The notes: generated by a model from the sequence alone, not told the origin. A DNA stretch of 64,000 bases from Streptococcus sp. Marseille-P6264 (GCF_902460355.1 NZ_CABPTO010000007.1:62001-126000), one strand, 5' to 3'; shown: positions 1 to 8,558, numbered from the stretch's first letter. Translations and numbers: made by a program.

Positions 1-168
1 TAACTGTTGACGTTCAGTCACCTCATACACTATAAATCTATTTGCACTTAAATCCTGATAATAGCCTATCGCAAACTGATCTAAAACTTTTTTATTTAAG
101 TATACAGTATAATATCTAAGCTTGTTGCTATTAAATTTTAAAAAATCTAATAATTCCTGTTTTCTCAT
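1..168 (-). CDS. Partial small protein of the immunity cluster
   Basis: The gene starts at ATG 168 behind a strong GGAGGAG site and runs off the left edge of the window, so only the first 56 residues are visible. They begin MRKQELLDFLKF and are rich in Lys, Leu and Tyr, with no signal peptide. The gene lies 25 bases after the DUF2185 gene on the same strand, so it is probably the next member of the immunity operon. I do not recognise the family with certainty. An immunity role is inferred from position only. Confidence 0.6.
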   Translation of the reverse strand, partial: MRKQELLDFLKFNSNKLRYYTVYLNKKVLDQFAIGYYQDLSANRFIVYEVTERQQL

Positions 169-193
169 TAGTTCTCCTCCATCATTTCTATAT

Positions 194-541
194 TCAGCTA
201 ATGATTTCCTCGATAGTAGTTTCTCTATCTCTCACCAAATCATAAAATCCTACATGAACGCCTTCCTCATATAGCCAGCACAAGTCGGTGCCGTATGGGG
301 CTTCAAAAATTTTCAGTATAACAGGAGCAATTTTTACAATGCTATTTGCTCCTAAAATTGTGAAATTTTTTGAATTAGCTAGGTAAGCTTCATCATCTTC
401 GATTGATAACAGTGTCCAGCCATTTAATTGTGGAATAGCAGATTTCTCGCGATAGGAATAGCGAATAGCTTTTCCATCAAGAATATTGTTTGAAACAACA
501 AAACCACCAAAATCATTGTTATTAATTTCTACCATTTTCAT
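194..541 (-). CDS. DUF2185-family probable immunity protein
   Basis: This 115-residue cytosolic protein has the DUF2185 layout: an early GGFVVSN segment, then a tyrosine-arginine turn (YSYRE), a GW-LLS-EDDEAYLAN stretch, and a closing segment containing APYGTDLCW. DUF2185 proteins are common single-domain immunity proteins next to polymorphic toxins. It starts at ATG 541 with TAAAGGAG just upstream. Its first 20 bases overlap the end of an ankyrin-repeat remnant. No cognate toxin lies beside it, so it looks like an orphan antidote kept against toxins of neighbours. The family match is by eye, and the target toxin is unknown. Confidence 0.65.
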   Translation of the reverse strand: MKMVEINNNDFGGFVVSNNILDGKAIRYSYREKSAIPQLNGWTLLSIEDDEAYLANSKNFTILGANSIVKIAPVILKIFEAPYGTDLCWLYEEGVHVGFYDLVRDRETTIEEIIS

Positions 542-690
542 ACTCCTTTATTATATCAAGCAGACCACTTCTCCAAACATATTCTTCCGCATAGTCTAGA
601 CACGATTTTCCAGATTTATTTTTTAACTTATAATCCGAACCAGCCTCTAGTAAAAGATTTCGGGATAAAATATTTTACAATCTTTTCTCC
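522..690 (-). pseudogene. Ankyrin-repeat protein remnant
   Basis: On the minus strand a short frame from about 674 to the stop at 522-524 reads SRNLLLEAGSDYKLKN followed by KSGKSCLDYAEEY. This is a typical ankyrin repeat (LLLEAGAD, then G-(S/T)-L-x-YA). The preceding bases give KIVKYFI in another frame, the usual end of the previous helix pair, so a frameshift near 660-670 separates the halves. No start codon or ribosome binding site serves it, and it abuts the stop of the upstream 265-residue gene. It is the tail of a lost ankyrin gene. Ankyrin proteins often act as immunity proteins in toxin loci, so the remnant fits the neighbourhood. Confidence 0.6.
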
Positions 691-697
691 AACACTT

Positions 698-1495
698 CTA
701 GTTTTCAACAGGATGACCATAAAAATACTTCATGCCTTCTACCCAAAGTTTTTTGATTAGACGATCAATATAACTAATCATTAAATCAATTTCATCTCTT
801 GAAATTACAACATTAGTATCAACTGGAACTTTTTCGCCCGAATAGATAGACAAAAGTGACGATTGAAGATATAAATGATATTTTTCTTTCTTTTGAGCAG
901 CGATGTGTAGAGCAGTCATAATTTCTTGTGTAAACAAACCAGGAAAAGCAAGAGAAGTATTATAATAATAACAATCTAAGTTTTTAGTTTTTACTACATC
1001 TATATATAGATTTCCTACTTCCTCTAACGTTGCGTTCTCTGATAAAACCGAGCGATATTCGAGAAAAGAATCCAACGCATCCTGTATAGCAATTTCTAAA
1101 TCATTATCAGAATCTTCCCATTCTTGCCACAGCGTCAAAAGATATGGAATAACTTGATATGACATTGTTTCAACTGCACCAGTAACGAATGTAAAAGCTC
1201 CAAATTCCGATACAGAATCTAAAAAACGAAAATTATTAACATCTTTTAAATCATCATTTGTACACACTGAGCAAAATAATCTGATACATAAATTTAACAC
1301 AGCTTCATCTTCTGTTTGATTCATTAAATCAATTAAAAGATTTTTAACGGAAAAATCTCCCTTTTTCATTATTTCAACAATTAACAGTATGCACTCACGC
1401 TCGTCTTGTACCGAAAGCAAGCTATTCTTTAATTCATCCAAACTTAATTGGCTTACCTCGCCATACCAAATTCCAGGCAGTAATACTTCACTCAT
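698..1495 (-). CDS. Imm47-like probable immunity protein
   Basis: This 265-residue, acidic, all-helical protein has no signal peptide or membrane segment. The opening LPGIWYGE, the middle LNLCIRLFCSV and the end LWVEGMKYFYG resemble what I recall of Imm47 immunity proteins. ATG 1495 has AGGAG eight bases upstream. It follows a broken toxin C-terminal gene (1507-1984) by only 12 bases on the same strand, the usual toxin-then-immunity order, so it may be the antidote of that dead toxin. The family name is tentative. The immunity role rests on size, composition and position. Confidence 0.55.
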   Translation of the reverse strand: MSEVLLPGIWYGEVSQLSLDELKNSLLSVQDERECILLIVEIMKKGDFSVKNLLIDLMNQTEDEAVLNLCIRLFCSVCTNDDLKDVNNFRFLDSVSEFGAFTFVTGAVETMSYQVIPYLLTLWQEWEDSDNDLEIAIQDALDSFLEYRSVLSENATLEEVGNLYIDVVKTKNLDCYYYNTSLAFPGLFTQEIMTALHIAAQKKEKYHLYLQSSLLSIYSGEKVPVDTNVVISRDEIDLMISYIDRLIKKLWVEGMKYFYGHPVEN

Positions 1496-1506
1496 CTATC
1501 AAGCTC

Positions 1507-1984
1507 CTATCTTAAACCTTGCTGTCTTTGCCATCTCAATACTTCATTTTGGAAATTAGTGACTTCAGTATGATTTGGATTATTTCCAAATACATATAGT
1601 CCACTTCTCTTTGATGTATTTTCAAAACCTTTGGATCCTTTTTACCATAATCATTTTCATGATAAAAACTAGTATCTAATCCTTCTAATTCTGAATGTCT
1701 AATCGTTGTTTCTCCAGTAAATTGAATATTTTCCGGAACATTCTCACCACCAAACGCCAACCCTTGTCTATTGTATCCTTTTGGCAGTTCACCTTTTCTA
1801 AGCATCTGTTGATAATGTGAGCGCGCTTTCTTCAACTCTTCTCCAGCGACAATCCTAGATGCATCAGGATCAGCCTACCATTTCGGATTATCTACATGAC
1901 CTTTAACCGCTTCTTTGTAATACGGAACATAGACTTGTTGGCTTTATCACTGTCAATTTGTGCTTTTAAACTAGCATCACTCAT
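1507..1984 (-). pseudogene. Broken polymorphic-toxin C-terminal domain
   Basis: Reading right to left, a frame starts at ATG 1984 (GGGGAG upstream) with MSDASLKAQIDSDKAN. After a frameshift near 1935 it continues VYVPYYKEAVKGHVDNPKW. An in-frame TAG at 1875-1877 follows, then ADPDASRIVAGEELKKARSH onward. A second frameshift near 1620-1630 leads to VFGNNPNHTEVTNFQNEV and the true end WQRQQGLR at 1507-1509. The piece with His, Glu and NPNH residues looks like a small nuclease-type toxin tail as found at the C-terminus of secreted polymorphic toxins. With two frameshifts and one stop it cannot make the full domain. The toxin class is unknown. Confidence 0.65.
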
Positions 1985-1995
1985 TTTCTCCCCTT

Positions 1996-2603
1996 CTATT
2001 CTGCTTGCTGCTCTCCAGAATTTTGCTGCCTCAAGTCTTGTAAGGATTTATCAACCACCTTCTTAATCGTCTCGTCATCAGCTCCAGGGATATGGTAATG
2101 AGAGTTACTATTATCACTACTGGAGCTTTCCGTTTGAGCACTTTCTTCAATGGCAGTTGACGAATTAGACATAGAAGATGTTGATGTGGTAGATGTTCCC
2201 TCATTAACCTTGAGTGCATCATTTAGCTCTTTATAATTAATCTTCTGCTGCTCAACAGGTCTATAGAATACTGCAAAGGAGAGAAGCAAAGCTAAAGTTG
2301 CACCGATACCTGCTAATGTCCTTTTATTAGCCTCAGCCGTAGGAATCTTTACTCCTTTTGTACTAAGATCTTTCCATTCAGGATGCTCTTCTTCTATCGC
2401 TTTTTTCTGTTGCCAAAAAGGAACAAGCAGAAAATGATTGACAGGTATGACAGACGCCATGGCTGTTGCTAAAAATGGGATAAATCTGGAAGAACTAATT
2501 ATTAGCATACAATCTAGTATGGCAAATAAAATGAAAAGGAAAATCACTAAAGCAAGACGAATTCTATACTCCTTTTAACCTGTAAATATTTCTCTTGGGA
2601 CAT
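1996..2603 (-). pseudogene. Membrane protein with C-terminal tail, 5' frameshift
   Basis: The main frame (about 183 residues, 1996-2547) has one or two membrane helices at the N-terminus (IFLFILFAILD, then FIPFLATAMASVIPV), a short cytosolic segment ending EEEHPEWKDL, another helix (LAGIGATLALLLSFAVF), and a Ser/Thr-rich tail. It lacks an ATG; only GTG 2547 is available, with no ribosome site at the right distance. A good start, ATG 2603 behind AAGG, gives MSQEKYLQVKR in a different frame that ends at 2548-2550. One indel near 2560-2575 therefore splits the gene. A decayed second copy lies at 3480-3625. The function is unknown; it belongs to the toxin-immunity cluster by position. Confidence 0.55.
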
Positions 2604-2707
2604 CTTAAAACCTTCCTTATTTTTAGTTTCATTTGTAATTTTTAATAGAGATAGTCAATATTTCTGTAAATCGTTAATGCTATCACTTAATTATCTCTTA
2701 GTATACT

Positions 2708-3442
2708 TTAGACTTCTGCACCTTCAGCAACCAAATCATAGGGGAAATACGGGACACCTTCCAATTCTTTGTAATCCAAGCCCTTGAGTTTGCAGAGAGC
2801 ACCAGATTCAAAGGACCAGTAACCATAATAATTATCAATATTCTCTTTATGCAGGTCATACCAACCTGTATCCCTATGTCCTGGATACCATTTCTTAGTT
2901 ACATATTCTTTGAGTAGTTTGAGTGCCTGTTCAGCATTCTCTTCTTCAATAATTTTCCGAGTAAAGCCATAAGGTCTTGGGAAATTATAGTTTATCCGAA
3001 TTGTCCACTCTGGATGACGAGACTGGATAAGGTAATCGATTAAATAGTCCTCTGGATCATCTTTCCTTACCAAATCTACCAATTTATCAAAAGTAGTTTC
3101 ATCAATCTCTAACAAAATACCAATGGATAGAGCCCAGAGCATTGCATCATATCCTGAATTACTATACCAAATAGGGAGAAGGCTATCGACATATTTAAGG
3201 TACTCTTCTTTGAATCTCTCAATAGAATATCCTGCAGTGTAGGTGGCTATCATATTCTCTTTTTGGCAAACAGAATAATCAAGTTGTACTGATCTGATAA
3301 CTTTTTCTATCGGACGCTTGTAGGGATTTATACCTTGCTTTAATTTTTCCAATTCTTCAACCAACTCATCAATTGATAAGTTGTTAATTTTAATTAATTC
3401 ATTAATTTTTTCTTCTATAAATATATTATCTCTTTTCACCAC
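2708..3442 (-). CDS. PoNi-type (DUF1910/DUF1911) immunity protein
   Basis: This 244-residue protein has the two-part PoNi layout. The helical N-terminal DUF1910 region comprises roughly residues 1-120. The C-terminal DUF1911 region carries the landmarks YYGYWSFESGALCKLKGLD and, near the end, YFPYDLV. PoNi proteins neutralise PoNe DNase toxins delivered by type VI or type VII secretion. Translation probably starts at GTG 3442, because AGGAGG lies just upstream of two adjacent GTG codons. No PoNe nuclease gene is in the window, so this is an orphan antidote. It sits between the two copies of the same damaged membrane-protein gene, which suggests a duplicated module. Confidence 0.8.
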   Translation of the reverse strand: MVKRDNIFIEEKINELIKINNLSIDELVEELEKLKQGINPYKRPIEKVIRSVQLDYSVCQKENMIATYTAGYSIERFKEEYLKYVDSLLPIWYSNSGYDAMLWALSIGILLEIDETTFDKLVDLVRKDDPEDYLIDYLIQSRHPEWTIRINYNFPRPYGFTRKIIEEENAEQALKLLKEYVTKKWYPGHRDTGWYDLHKENIDNYYGYWSFESGALCKLKGLDYKELEGVPYFPYDLVAEGAEV

Positions 3443-3479
3443 TTATCCTCCTATGGCCATAAAGCGCCTTCTTTTAGGT

Positions 3480-3625
3480 TAATGAATTTTCAGCATATTA
3501 CCAGTTTTATTGATTATTCTGATTTTCTTCCATTCAGGATGTTCCTCTTCTATCGCTTTTTCTCTTGCCAAACTGGGACCAGTAGAAAGTGATTAAAGGG
3601 AATAACCGTACCCATAACTGTTGAG
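3480..3625 (-). pseudogene. Second, decayed copy of the 1996-2603 membrane protein gene
   Basis: Minus-strand frames in this stretch read STVMGTVIPFNHFLLVPVWQ then EKKR and a stop. After a one-base shift they continue AIEEEHPEWKKIRI and end near 3480. The gene at 1996-2603 has the matching segments MASVIPVNHFLLVPFWQQKK and AIEEEHPEWKDL. This is therefore a truncated, frameshifted paralogue that kept only the middle of the protein. Neither end survives and no start is recognisable. It shows that the region grew by duplication and then decayed. Confidence 0.7.
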
Positions 3626-3675
3626 CAGAGTTTCTTCCTTTGTTTATTTCCTTCTATTTCTTTATTTTCTTTACT

Positions 3676-4155
3676 CTATTCACTTGTTTTATTTTTGTCA
3701 AACACATTTTCCCCTATTTCCGTCCAAAACCAATATTCTCTTGGAATTAAATCTAGGAAATATTGATATTTCCCAATCCATGGAGCTGATACATACTCTT
3801 CAAAAGAAATAGACTCTGCGTAATTTGAGTACAACAACAAATTATCCATATCAACAAATAAAGATGGGGCGAAATCATAAATAGCGTTCAGTTTATCCCT
3901 TTTATACTCATTAGCAAAGACTTTCCTTAACTCTGACAGATCGCAACTATATTTTTGCATATCTTCTAAAAAATAGAGAATATTCTCGGGCAGTAAAATC
4001 GGAGAGCGTAATCTATCCTTATAAATCTCATCTAAATCGTATCCCGCTTCTTCGTAATTAATATACCATAACTCCAAATCAGAAATATACCAAGAATACT
4101 GATTTTTGTATTTAAAAGCGACAACAATATTTTCACCATATTTTGCTCTAATCAT
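3676..4155 (-). CDS. Unknown small acidic protein, probable immunity protein
   Basis: I do not recognise this 159-residue protein. It is acidic and rich in Tyr, Trp and Leu, with no signal peptide or membrane helix. Aromatic segments include YSWYISDLELWYINY near residue 20 and REYWFWTEIGENVF near the end. ATG 4155 follows AAGGAGAAAA, a good ribosome site. Its size, composition and place in a row of immunity genes on the same strand suggest an antidote, but nothing in the sequence proves it. Confidence 0.5.
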   Translation of the reverse strand: MIRAKYGENIVVAFKYKNQYSWYISDLELWYINYEEAGYDLDEIYKDRLRSPILLPENILYFLEDMQKYSCDLSELRKVFANEYKRDKLNAIYDFAPSLFVDMDNLLLYSNYAESISFEEYVSAPWIGKYQYFLDLIPREYWFWTEIGENVFDKNKTSE

Positions 4156-4216
4156 TTTTCTCCTTATTCAAATAAGTCTAGTTTTATAGCACTCAAGGAA
4201 ATAGACTTTTGGAGCG

Positions 4217-4789
4217 CTATTCAAAACTATTTTTTAAAATTTCATATTCATGACATGCCAGTTCTACGAGCAAGATGCTCACGAGTGTTCCATCTTGAGA
4301 AAATCCTAATTTTGCTCTCCCATTAGTCAGATACATAGTTTCCTTAGGATTAAGCAACTGTATTTTCAAAAAGTCTTTAGACAAAAAGACATCAAAGGAC
4401 CGCCTCCTATCATGTAGTCCATTTGTAAACATGACAGTATCACGAAAAACAGGAATGCCTTCTATCTCTTCCACTTCTTCTAGACTCATGTCATCCATTA
4501 AAGTCACATTTGATACCTGGACAAGTATGATATTCATCAATCGAAAAGAATTTGGATTTATCCCAATTTCAAGTAGGCTATTATCACCTACTAAACGGAA
4601 GTAAGCTTTTCGTATATATGAGGGGAAACTCGAACATTCAATAGTAAGAGGAGTATAATAGTCCACCTCTACATTGTAGGTATCTTCAATCACATGGCTT
4701 AATGTTAACATAGTCGACCCTCTCAATTTTAAATGATATGAACTAAACTGATAGAATAGTTCTCTTACTATATCAAGTTTTTTAGCCAT
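4217..4789 (-). CDS. Unknown 190-residue protein of the immunity cluster
   Basis: The protein is a mixed alpha/beta cytosolic polypeptide without signal peptide. Segments such as VSNVTLMDD, EGIPVFRDTVMF and GRAKLGFSQDGTLVSILLVEL near the end look like beta strands of a compact domain. I recognise the pattern as a conserved hypothetical type found beside Gram-positive toxin loci but cannot name a family. The start at ATG 4789 lacks a clear Shine-Dalgarno site, so a nearby alternative start is possible. It is the first gene of the inner cluster and is followed by a 60-base gap. An immunity or accessory role is inferred from position. Confidence 0.5.
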   Translation of the reverse strand: MAKKLDIVRELFYQFSSYHLKLRGSTMLTLSHVIEDTYNVEVDYYTPLTIECSSFPSYIRKAYFRLVGDNSLLEIGINPNSFRLMNIILVQVSNVTLMDDMSLEEVEEIEGIPVFRDTVMFTNGLHDRRRSFDVFLSKDFLKIQLLNPKETMYLTNGRAKLGFSQDGTLVSILLVELACHEYEILKNSFE

Positions 4790-4866
4790 TAATCAGAAAG
4801 CACTTTTTTACATTATACCATATTATAAATCTAGTCCAGAAAAGATTGCAAAGGCTTTTGAAGATT

Positions 4867-4899
4867 AGAAAAGAGAAGACAAACGCCTTCTCTTTTTCT
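4867..4899 (-). terminator. Terminator after the DUF6572 gene
   Basis: An inverted repeat pairs GAAAAGAGAAG with CTTCTCTTTTTC around an 8-base loop. It lies just downstream of the minus-strand gene ending at 4903, and the minus-strand copy ends in a T-rich tract. Confidence 0.6.
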
Positions 4900-4902
4900 A
4901 AC

Positions 4903-5562
4903 TTACTCTGGCAATTCTACCTTCAAACTCATATCTGTAGGCTGCAACACCTTCTGAACCGCAGCGAGAAAGGCTAGGCCATTATCAGATGGAGAATACT
5001 GGAAGGTGATATGGATGACTTTTTTAGCAAAGCTATCGCCATATCGCTCCACATACTGCTTGCTTTCAAAGAAATAAATATAGTTGTTGAGTTTTTCCTG
5101 CAGAATTTCCAGATGGACTGCTTCTATCTCTTCCTCCCAGCCAACTGGATCCACCAGAAGAAGCTCTAAATGATTATCAACTGTACCAATAGCGTCAAGT
5201 TCGCTAGGTTCCAGTTCTGAAACAATGGCTTTGGTGACAATTTGTCTAAATTCCTCTGCTGTAAAAAGACGACGAGTATTTCCTGGGTTTTTTAAAATAA
5301 AAGAAGGATGATTTTCGATGAAGATCTTACCAGACTCATCTTGTGTATATTGTTTTTTAGATTTCCAAAAACCATATTGCGCATAATTCATCAACTCTTT
5401 GCCAGTATGTTCTCCCGACATATAGCTATCTGCAGCTTCTTTGGGAATTTCTCTAATCACTTCTGGGCAGGTAATATTAAAAGTTGGATAACGCAAGAAA
5501 AACTTATCGCCATCTCGACAGATTTCCAACATGTCTTTTTTGCTTAAATAAATTGTTTTCAT
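4903..5562 (-). CDS. DUF6572-type C-terminal domain protein, probable immunity
   Basis: This 219-residue protein has two parts. Residues 1-115 form an N-terminal region with KYGFWKSKK-like aromatic and basic residues (YAQYGFWKSKKQYTQ). Residues 120-217 have the DUF6572 pattern: VDNHLELLLVDPVGWEEE, then EILQEKLNNYIYFFESKQY, then HITFQYSPSDNGLAFL. In that family the domain follows sequences next to toxin-immunity loci. ATG 5562 has GGAGG upstream, and a terminator follows at 4867-4899, so it can be its own unit. The DUF number is from memory; the biochemical role is unknown. Confidence 0.6.
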   Translation of the reverse strand: MKTIYLSKKDMLEICRDGDKFFLRYPTFNITCPEVIREIPKEAADSYMSGEHTGKELMNYAQYGFWKSKKQYTQDESGKIFIENHPSFILKNPGNTRRLFTAEEFRQIVTKAIVSELEPSELDAIGTVDNHLELLLVDPVGWEEEIEAVHLEILQEKLNNYIYFFESKQYVERYGDSFAKKVIHITFQYSPSDNGLAFLAAVQKVLQPTDMSLKVELPE

Positions 5563-5601
5563 TCATATCCTCCGTCAATTCAAGCTATTTGAAAAAATAA
5601 A

Positions 5602-5626
5602 AGTCTGAGACAAAAAGCCCCAGACC
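5602..5626 (-). terminator. Terminator after the DUF5105-like lipoprotein gene
   Basis: A GTCTG...CAGAC hairpin with a short A-rich loop lies 43 bases downstream of the lipoprotein stop. On the minus strand it is followed by a T-rich run. It resembles the GTCCTAGCCC-type hairpins at 39801 and 40705. Confidence 0.5.
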
Positions 5627-5668
5627 TGTTATCTATATAAATGAGATCCTAAATCTTATTTCAAACTA

Positions 5669-6538
5669 TTAGATCTTTGATTTATCGGAAGATGAAGAGG
5701 AGCTTGAGTCAGATTTAGAGCCAGAATCTGTTGATTTGTTTCCTTTACGGGTTTCCGCACCATTTGCTGAATACTCATTTACAAAAATTGATTTACGCAA
5801 TTCAATAAAGTTTTCGTCATTGAGAATATAGCGACCCTCTTTTGTCTTCGTTAACTCCATTGTAAACTCACGTGGCGCAATGTAGCCAAAGTCTTCATTC
5901 ATACGGTCAAAAGCATAGTAGAAGAGGAAGTTATTTACCAAAGCCAAACGCTTCTCAAGATCTGGATCCGTTGAGTCTTCCAAGGCTTTTACATCTTCAA
6001 CCCCATTTTCAAACAAACTAGCTTTGGTCATATTGATTAAATTGGCCAAATCACGTGTTGCAATCGCACGGCTCTTAAATGTTACAGTTGCAGTTTCTCC
6101 ATCATCTTCAACTTTAGTAATTTCAAAATTATCGCCAACCGTAGCTAAGACTTTAAAACGTGCTTGGTCAAATAACTCCAAGATTTTTGATGGAGGGAAT
6201 TTTTCTGTTTTTAAGTCAAGCGTGTAGTTTTCTTCTGGCGTATATTTAGACAGATTTTCATCAACGTAAGACTGAGTAATACCTTTCTTCCATTTGTCAA
6301 CAGACGTTCCCATCAAGGTTGTGAAACCTGAAGAATGATCTGTAAAGACTGCACGCAAGATAATATCTGCGTCTTTTTCAATCCGCTTTTCATTGGTTTC
6401 TTTTTCTGATGTAGAAGATGAAGATTGCTCTGTCTTCACGTTTTCAGCGTTCTTCTTCTGTGGTTTTGGCAGGGCCGAACATGCTCCCAGCAAAAGAATA
6501 CAAGCAGGCAATACGCCAAATTTCATCAATTTTTTCAT
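5669..6538 (-). CDS. DUF5105-like lipoprotein
   Basis: The 289-residue protein begins with a lipoprotein signal peptide: KK, a hydrophobic stretch, and the lipobox LLGAC with Cys20 as the lipidation site. A Ser/Thr/Lys linker follows to about residue 50. A globular domain (residues 55-255) resembles streptococcal DUF5105 lipoproteins: a repeated-looking TVTFKSRAIATRDLANLI motif and a conserved Phe-Tyr-Tyr-Ala-Phe-Asp helix. The C-terminus is a serine tail. It should be anchored on the outer face of the membrane. Its minus-strand promoter has an extended -10 (TTTGGTATAAT) near 6575. It stands alone between hisS and the immunity cluster. The function is unknown. Confidence 0.75.
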   Translation of the reverse strand: MKKLMKFGVLPACILLLGACSALPKPQKKNAENVKTEQSSSSTSEKETNEKRIEKDADIILRAVFTDHSSGFTTLMGTSVDKWKKGITQSYVDENLSKYTPEENYTLDLKTEKFPPSKILELFDQARFKVLATVGDNFEITKVEDDGETATVTFKSRAIATRDLANLINMTKASLFENGVEDVKALEDSTDPDLEKRLALVNNFLFYYAFDRMNEDFGYIAPREFTMELTKTKEGRYILNDENFIELRKSIFVNEYSANGAETRKGNKSTDSGSKSDSSSSSSSDKSKI

Positions 6539-6682
6539 TTTTTCTCCTTTATTTATGTAAGAGTATAACCATTATACCAAAATATTATCAATTTGTTACA
6601 GTATTTGCTCGTCGCGTAATAAAAATGTAATATTTTGAGATTCCTTAAAGAGCTAGAAATTTAAGAAAGGGCAAGTTTTTCT

Positions 6683-7963
6683 CTAACAACCTAATTTTTC
6701 GAGAACAGCCTGATAGTTTTCCTGGACTTGATCCAGTCCAACCAGCACTTCTTGACGAGTCGCATTATTCTTCACAGTGACTTGGCCGCTTTCGATTTCA
6801 CTTTCACCTAAAGTAATGATGGTCTTGGCTCTGAAAGCATCTGCTGACTTGAATTGTGCCTTAAGCTTGCGGTCCAAATAGTCTCGATCGGCCGCAAATC
6901 CTTGATTCCGAAGGGCTTGCACCAATTCCAAAGCGCTGCGATTGGCAGCCTCACCTAGAACGGCAATATAGGCATCCAAGCCTGTCTCAAATGGCAAAGC
7001 TGCTCCCTGTTTTTCTAAAATCAAGAGGAGACGTTCCATTCCCATACCAAAACCAAAGGCAGGGGTTTCTGGCCCACCAAAGTAGTCAACCAAGCCATCA
7101 TAACGGCCACCCGCACAGATAGTTAGTTCGCTGCCTGCCACATCAGTCGTAAACTCAAAAATCGTGTGATTGTAGTAGTCCAGTCCGCGCACCATATTGG
7201 TGTTAATGACATAAGGAACCCCTAAAGACTCTAGCATTGAGCGGACAGCCGCAAAATGCTCCTGGCTCTCCTCGTCCAGAAAGTCCAAAATCGAAGGAGC
7301 CTGCGCAACGGCTGCCTTATCTTCTTTTTCCTTCGAATCCAGCACCCGCAGCGGATTTTCCTCCAAACGACGCTGACTATCCTTAGAAAGACTCTCTTTC
7401 AGCGGAGTCAAATAATCAATCAAGGCCTGACGGTAGGCAGCTCGACTCGCTGCATTGCCCAAACTATTCAGTTGCAGCGTCACCTGTCCAATCCCAATTT
7501 CCTTGAAAAACTGAGCCGCCATAGCAATCGTTTCTGCATCTGTCGCTGGATTTTCAGAGCCGAAGCACTCCACCCCGATTTGGTGAAATTCGCGCAAGCG
7601 ACCAGCCTGAGGCCGCTCATAGCGGAACATAGAGCCCATATAATAAAGCTTAACTGGCTTTTGAACTTCTGGTGCAAAAAGCTTGTTTTCCACATAAGAA
7701 CGAACGACTGGCGCAGTTCCTTCTGGTCGCAAGGTGATATGACGGTCCCCTTTATCGTAGAAATCATACATTTCCTTGGTCACGATGTCTGTCGTATCTC
7801 CAACAGAGCGACTGATGACCTCATAGTGCTCAAAAATCGGTGTCCGAATTTCCGCATAGTTGTATTTTTTAAACGTCTTACGAGCAAACTCCTCCAGATA
7901 TTGCCATTTAGCAGATTCCTGAGGGAGGATATCCTGAGTTCCTTTAGGTTTTTGTAATTTCAT
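6683..7963 (-). CDS. hisS: Histidyl-tRNA synthetase
   Basis: This 426-residue class II synthetase charges tRNA-His. Motif 2 is visible around residues 80-125, with the [12 protein letters not shown] segment and FRYERPQ. The histidine-specific segment [15 protein letters not shown] follows near residue 258, and motif 3 appears as [13 protein letters not shown] near residue 310. The C-terminal anticodon-binding domain occupies roughly residues 330-420. The length is normal for the family. ATG 7963 follows AGAGGATT. It is transcribed alone, divergent from the MIP18 gene. No clear terminator was seen before the lipoprotein gene, so some read-through is possible. Confidence 0.97.
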   Translation of the reverse strand: MKLQKPKGTQDILPQESAKWQYLEEFARKTFKKYNYAEIRTPIFEHYEVISRSVGDTTDIVTKEMYDFYDKGDRHITLRPEGTAPVVRSYVENKLFAPEVQKPVKLYYMGSMFRYERPQAGRLREFHQIGVECFGSENPATDAETIAMAAQFFKEIGIGQVTLQLNSLGNAASRAAYRQALIDYLTPLKESLSKDSQRRLEENPLRVLDSKEKEDKAAVAQAPSILDFLDEESQEHFAAVRSMLESLGVPYVINTNMVRGLDYYNHTIFEFTTDVAGSELTICAGGRYDGLVDYFGGPETPAFGFGMGMERLLLILEKQGAALPFETGLDAYIAVLGEAANRSALELVQALRNQGFAADRDYLDRKLKAQFKSADAFRAKTIITLGESEIESGQVTVKNNATRQEVLVGLDQVQENYQAVLEKLGC

Positions 7964-8147
7964 TTTCTAATCCTCTGCAACTATATAATATCTATTATTT
8001 TACCATAAATCAGATTTTTTGAGGAGTTAGAGCAGAAAAATTCCCTCCAAGAGACTAAATCCGTTTTCATTCGCCAGAATTTCTTGAAAAATTGTCAGAA
8101 TTGTGAGAAAATAAGACCACCATTCTATAGAGAAAGAAGGACTGAAG

Positions 8148-8489
8148 ATGAGAGACGATATCAAAATCAATGACCGAGCAGCAGCTATCCAAGAAGAATT
8201 AATTAAGAAACTCGAAACGATTTACGATCCAGAAGTCGAGCTCGATGTCTACAATCTCGGGCTCATCTATGAAATCCACCTTGACGAGACTGGCCACTGC
8301 AAGATTGTCATGACCTTCACAGACACAGCCTGCGACTGTACCGAGACCGTTCCCATTGAAATCGTCGAGTCCCTTAAGCAAATCGAGGGCATCGAAACTG
8401 TCTCCGTTGAAGTCACTTGGTCGCCCGCGTGGAAAATCACTCGTATCAGTCGCTTTGGACGGATTGCGCTAGGGATTAGTCCTAGATAA
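8148..8489 (+). CDS. MIP18/SufT-like iron-sulfur assembly family protein
   Basis: The 113-residue protein has the DUF59 (MIP18) fold signature. It opens with an amphipathic helix and YDPEVELDVYNLGLIYEI, then a hydrophobic strand IVMTFTDTACDC with cysteines at the active-loop position, then VEVTWSPAWKITRIS near the end. Family members help insert Fe-S clusters into target proteins. A likely client, the Fe-S enzyme IlvD, is encoded just downstream on the other strand, although co-regulation is not shown. ATG 8148 has an AAGAAGGA-type site. The gene ends at a bidirectional terminator. Confidence 0.85.
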   Translation: MRDDIKINDRAAAIQEELIKKLETIYDPEVELDVYNLGLIYEIHLDETGHCKIVMTFTDTACDCTETVPIEIVESLKQIEGIETVSVEVTWSPAWKITRISRFGRIALGISPR

Positions 8490-8515
8490 GAAGATAGAAA
8501 TTCATCCAAATTAAT

Positions 8516-8546
8516 AAACCCGCTAGAAAAACTAGCGGGTTCTTTT
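8516..8546. terminator. Bidirectional terminator between MIP18 gene and ilvD
   Basis: CCCGCTAG and CTAGCGGG form a perfect 8-bp stem around an AAAAA loop, flanked by A-rich and T-rich runs. It lies between two converging genes and can end both. Confidence 0.9.
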
Positions 8547-8558
8547 GTCATATATAGG

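Noticed and set aside
7256..7957. Large plus-strand frame over hisS
   Set aside because: It lies wholly over hisS on the opposite strand and shows no domain or ribosome site.
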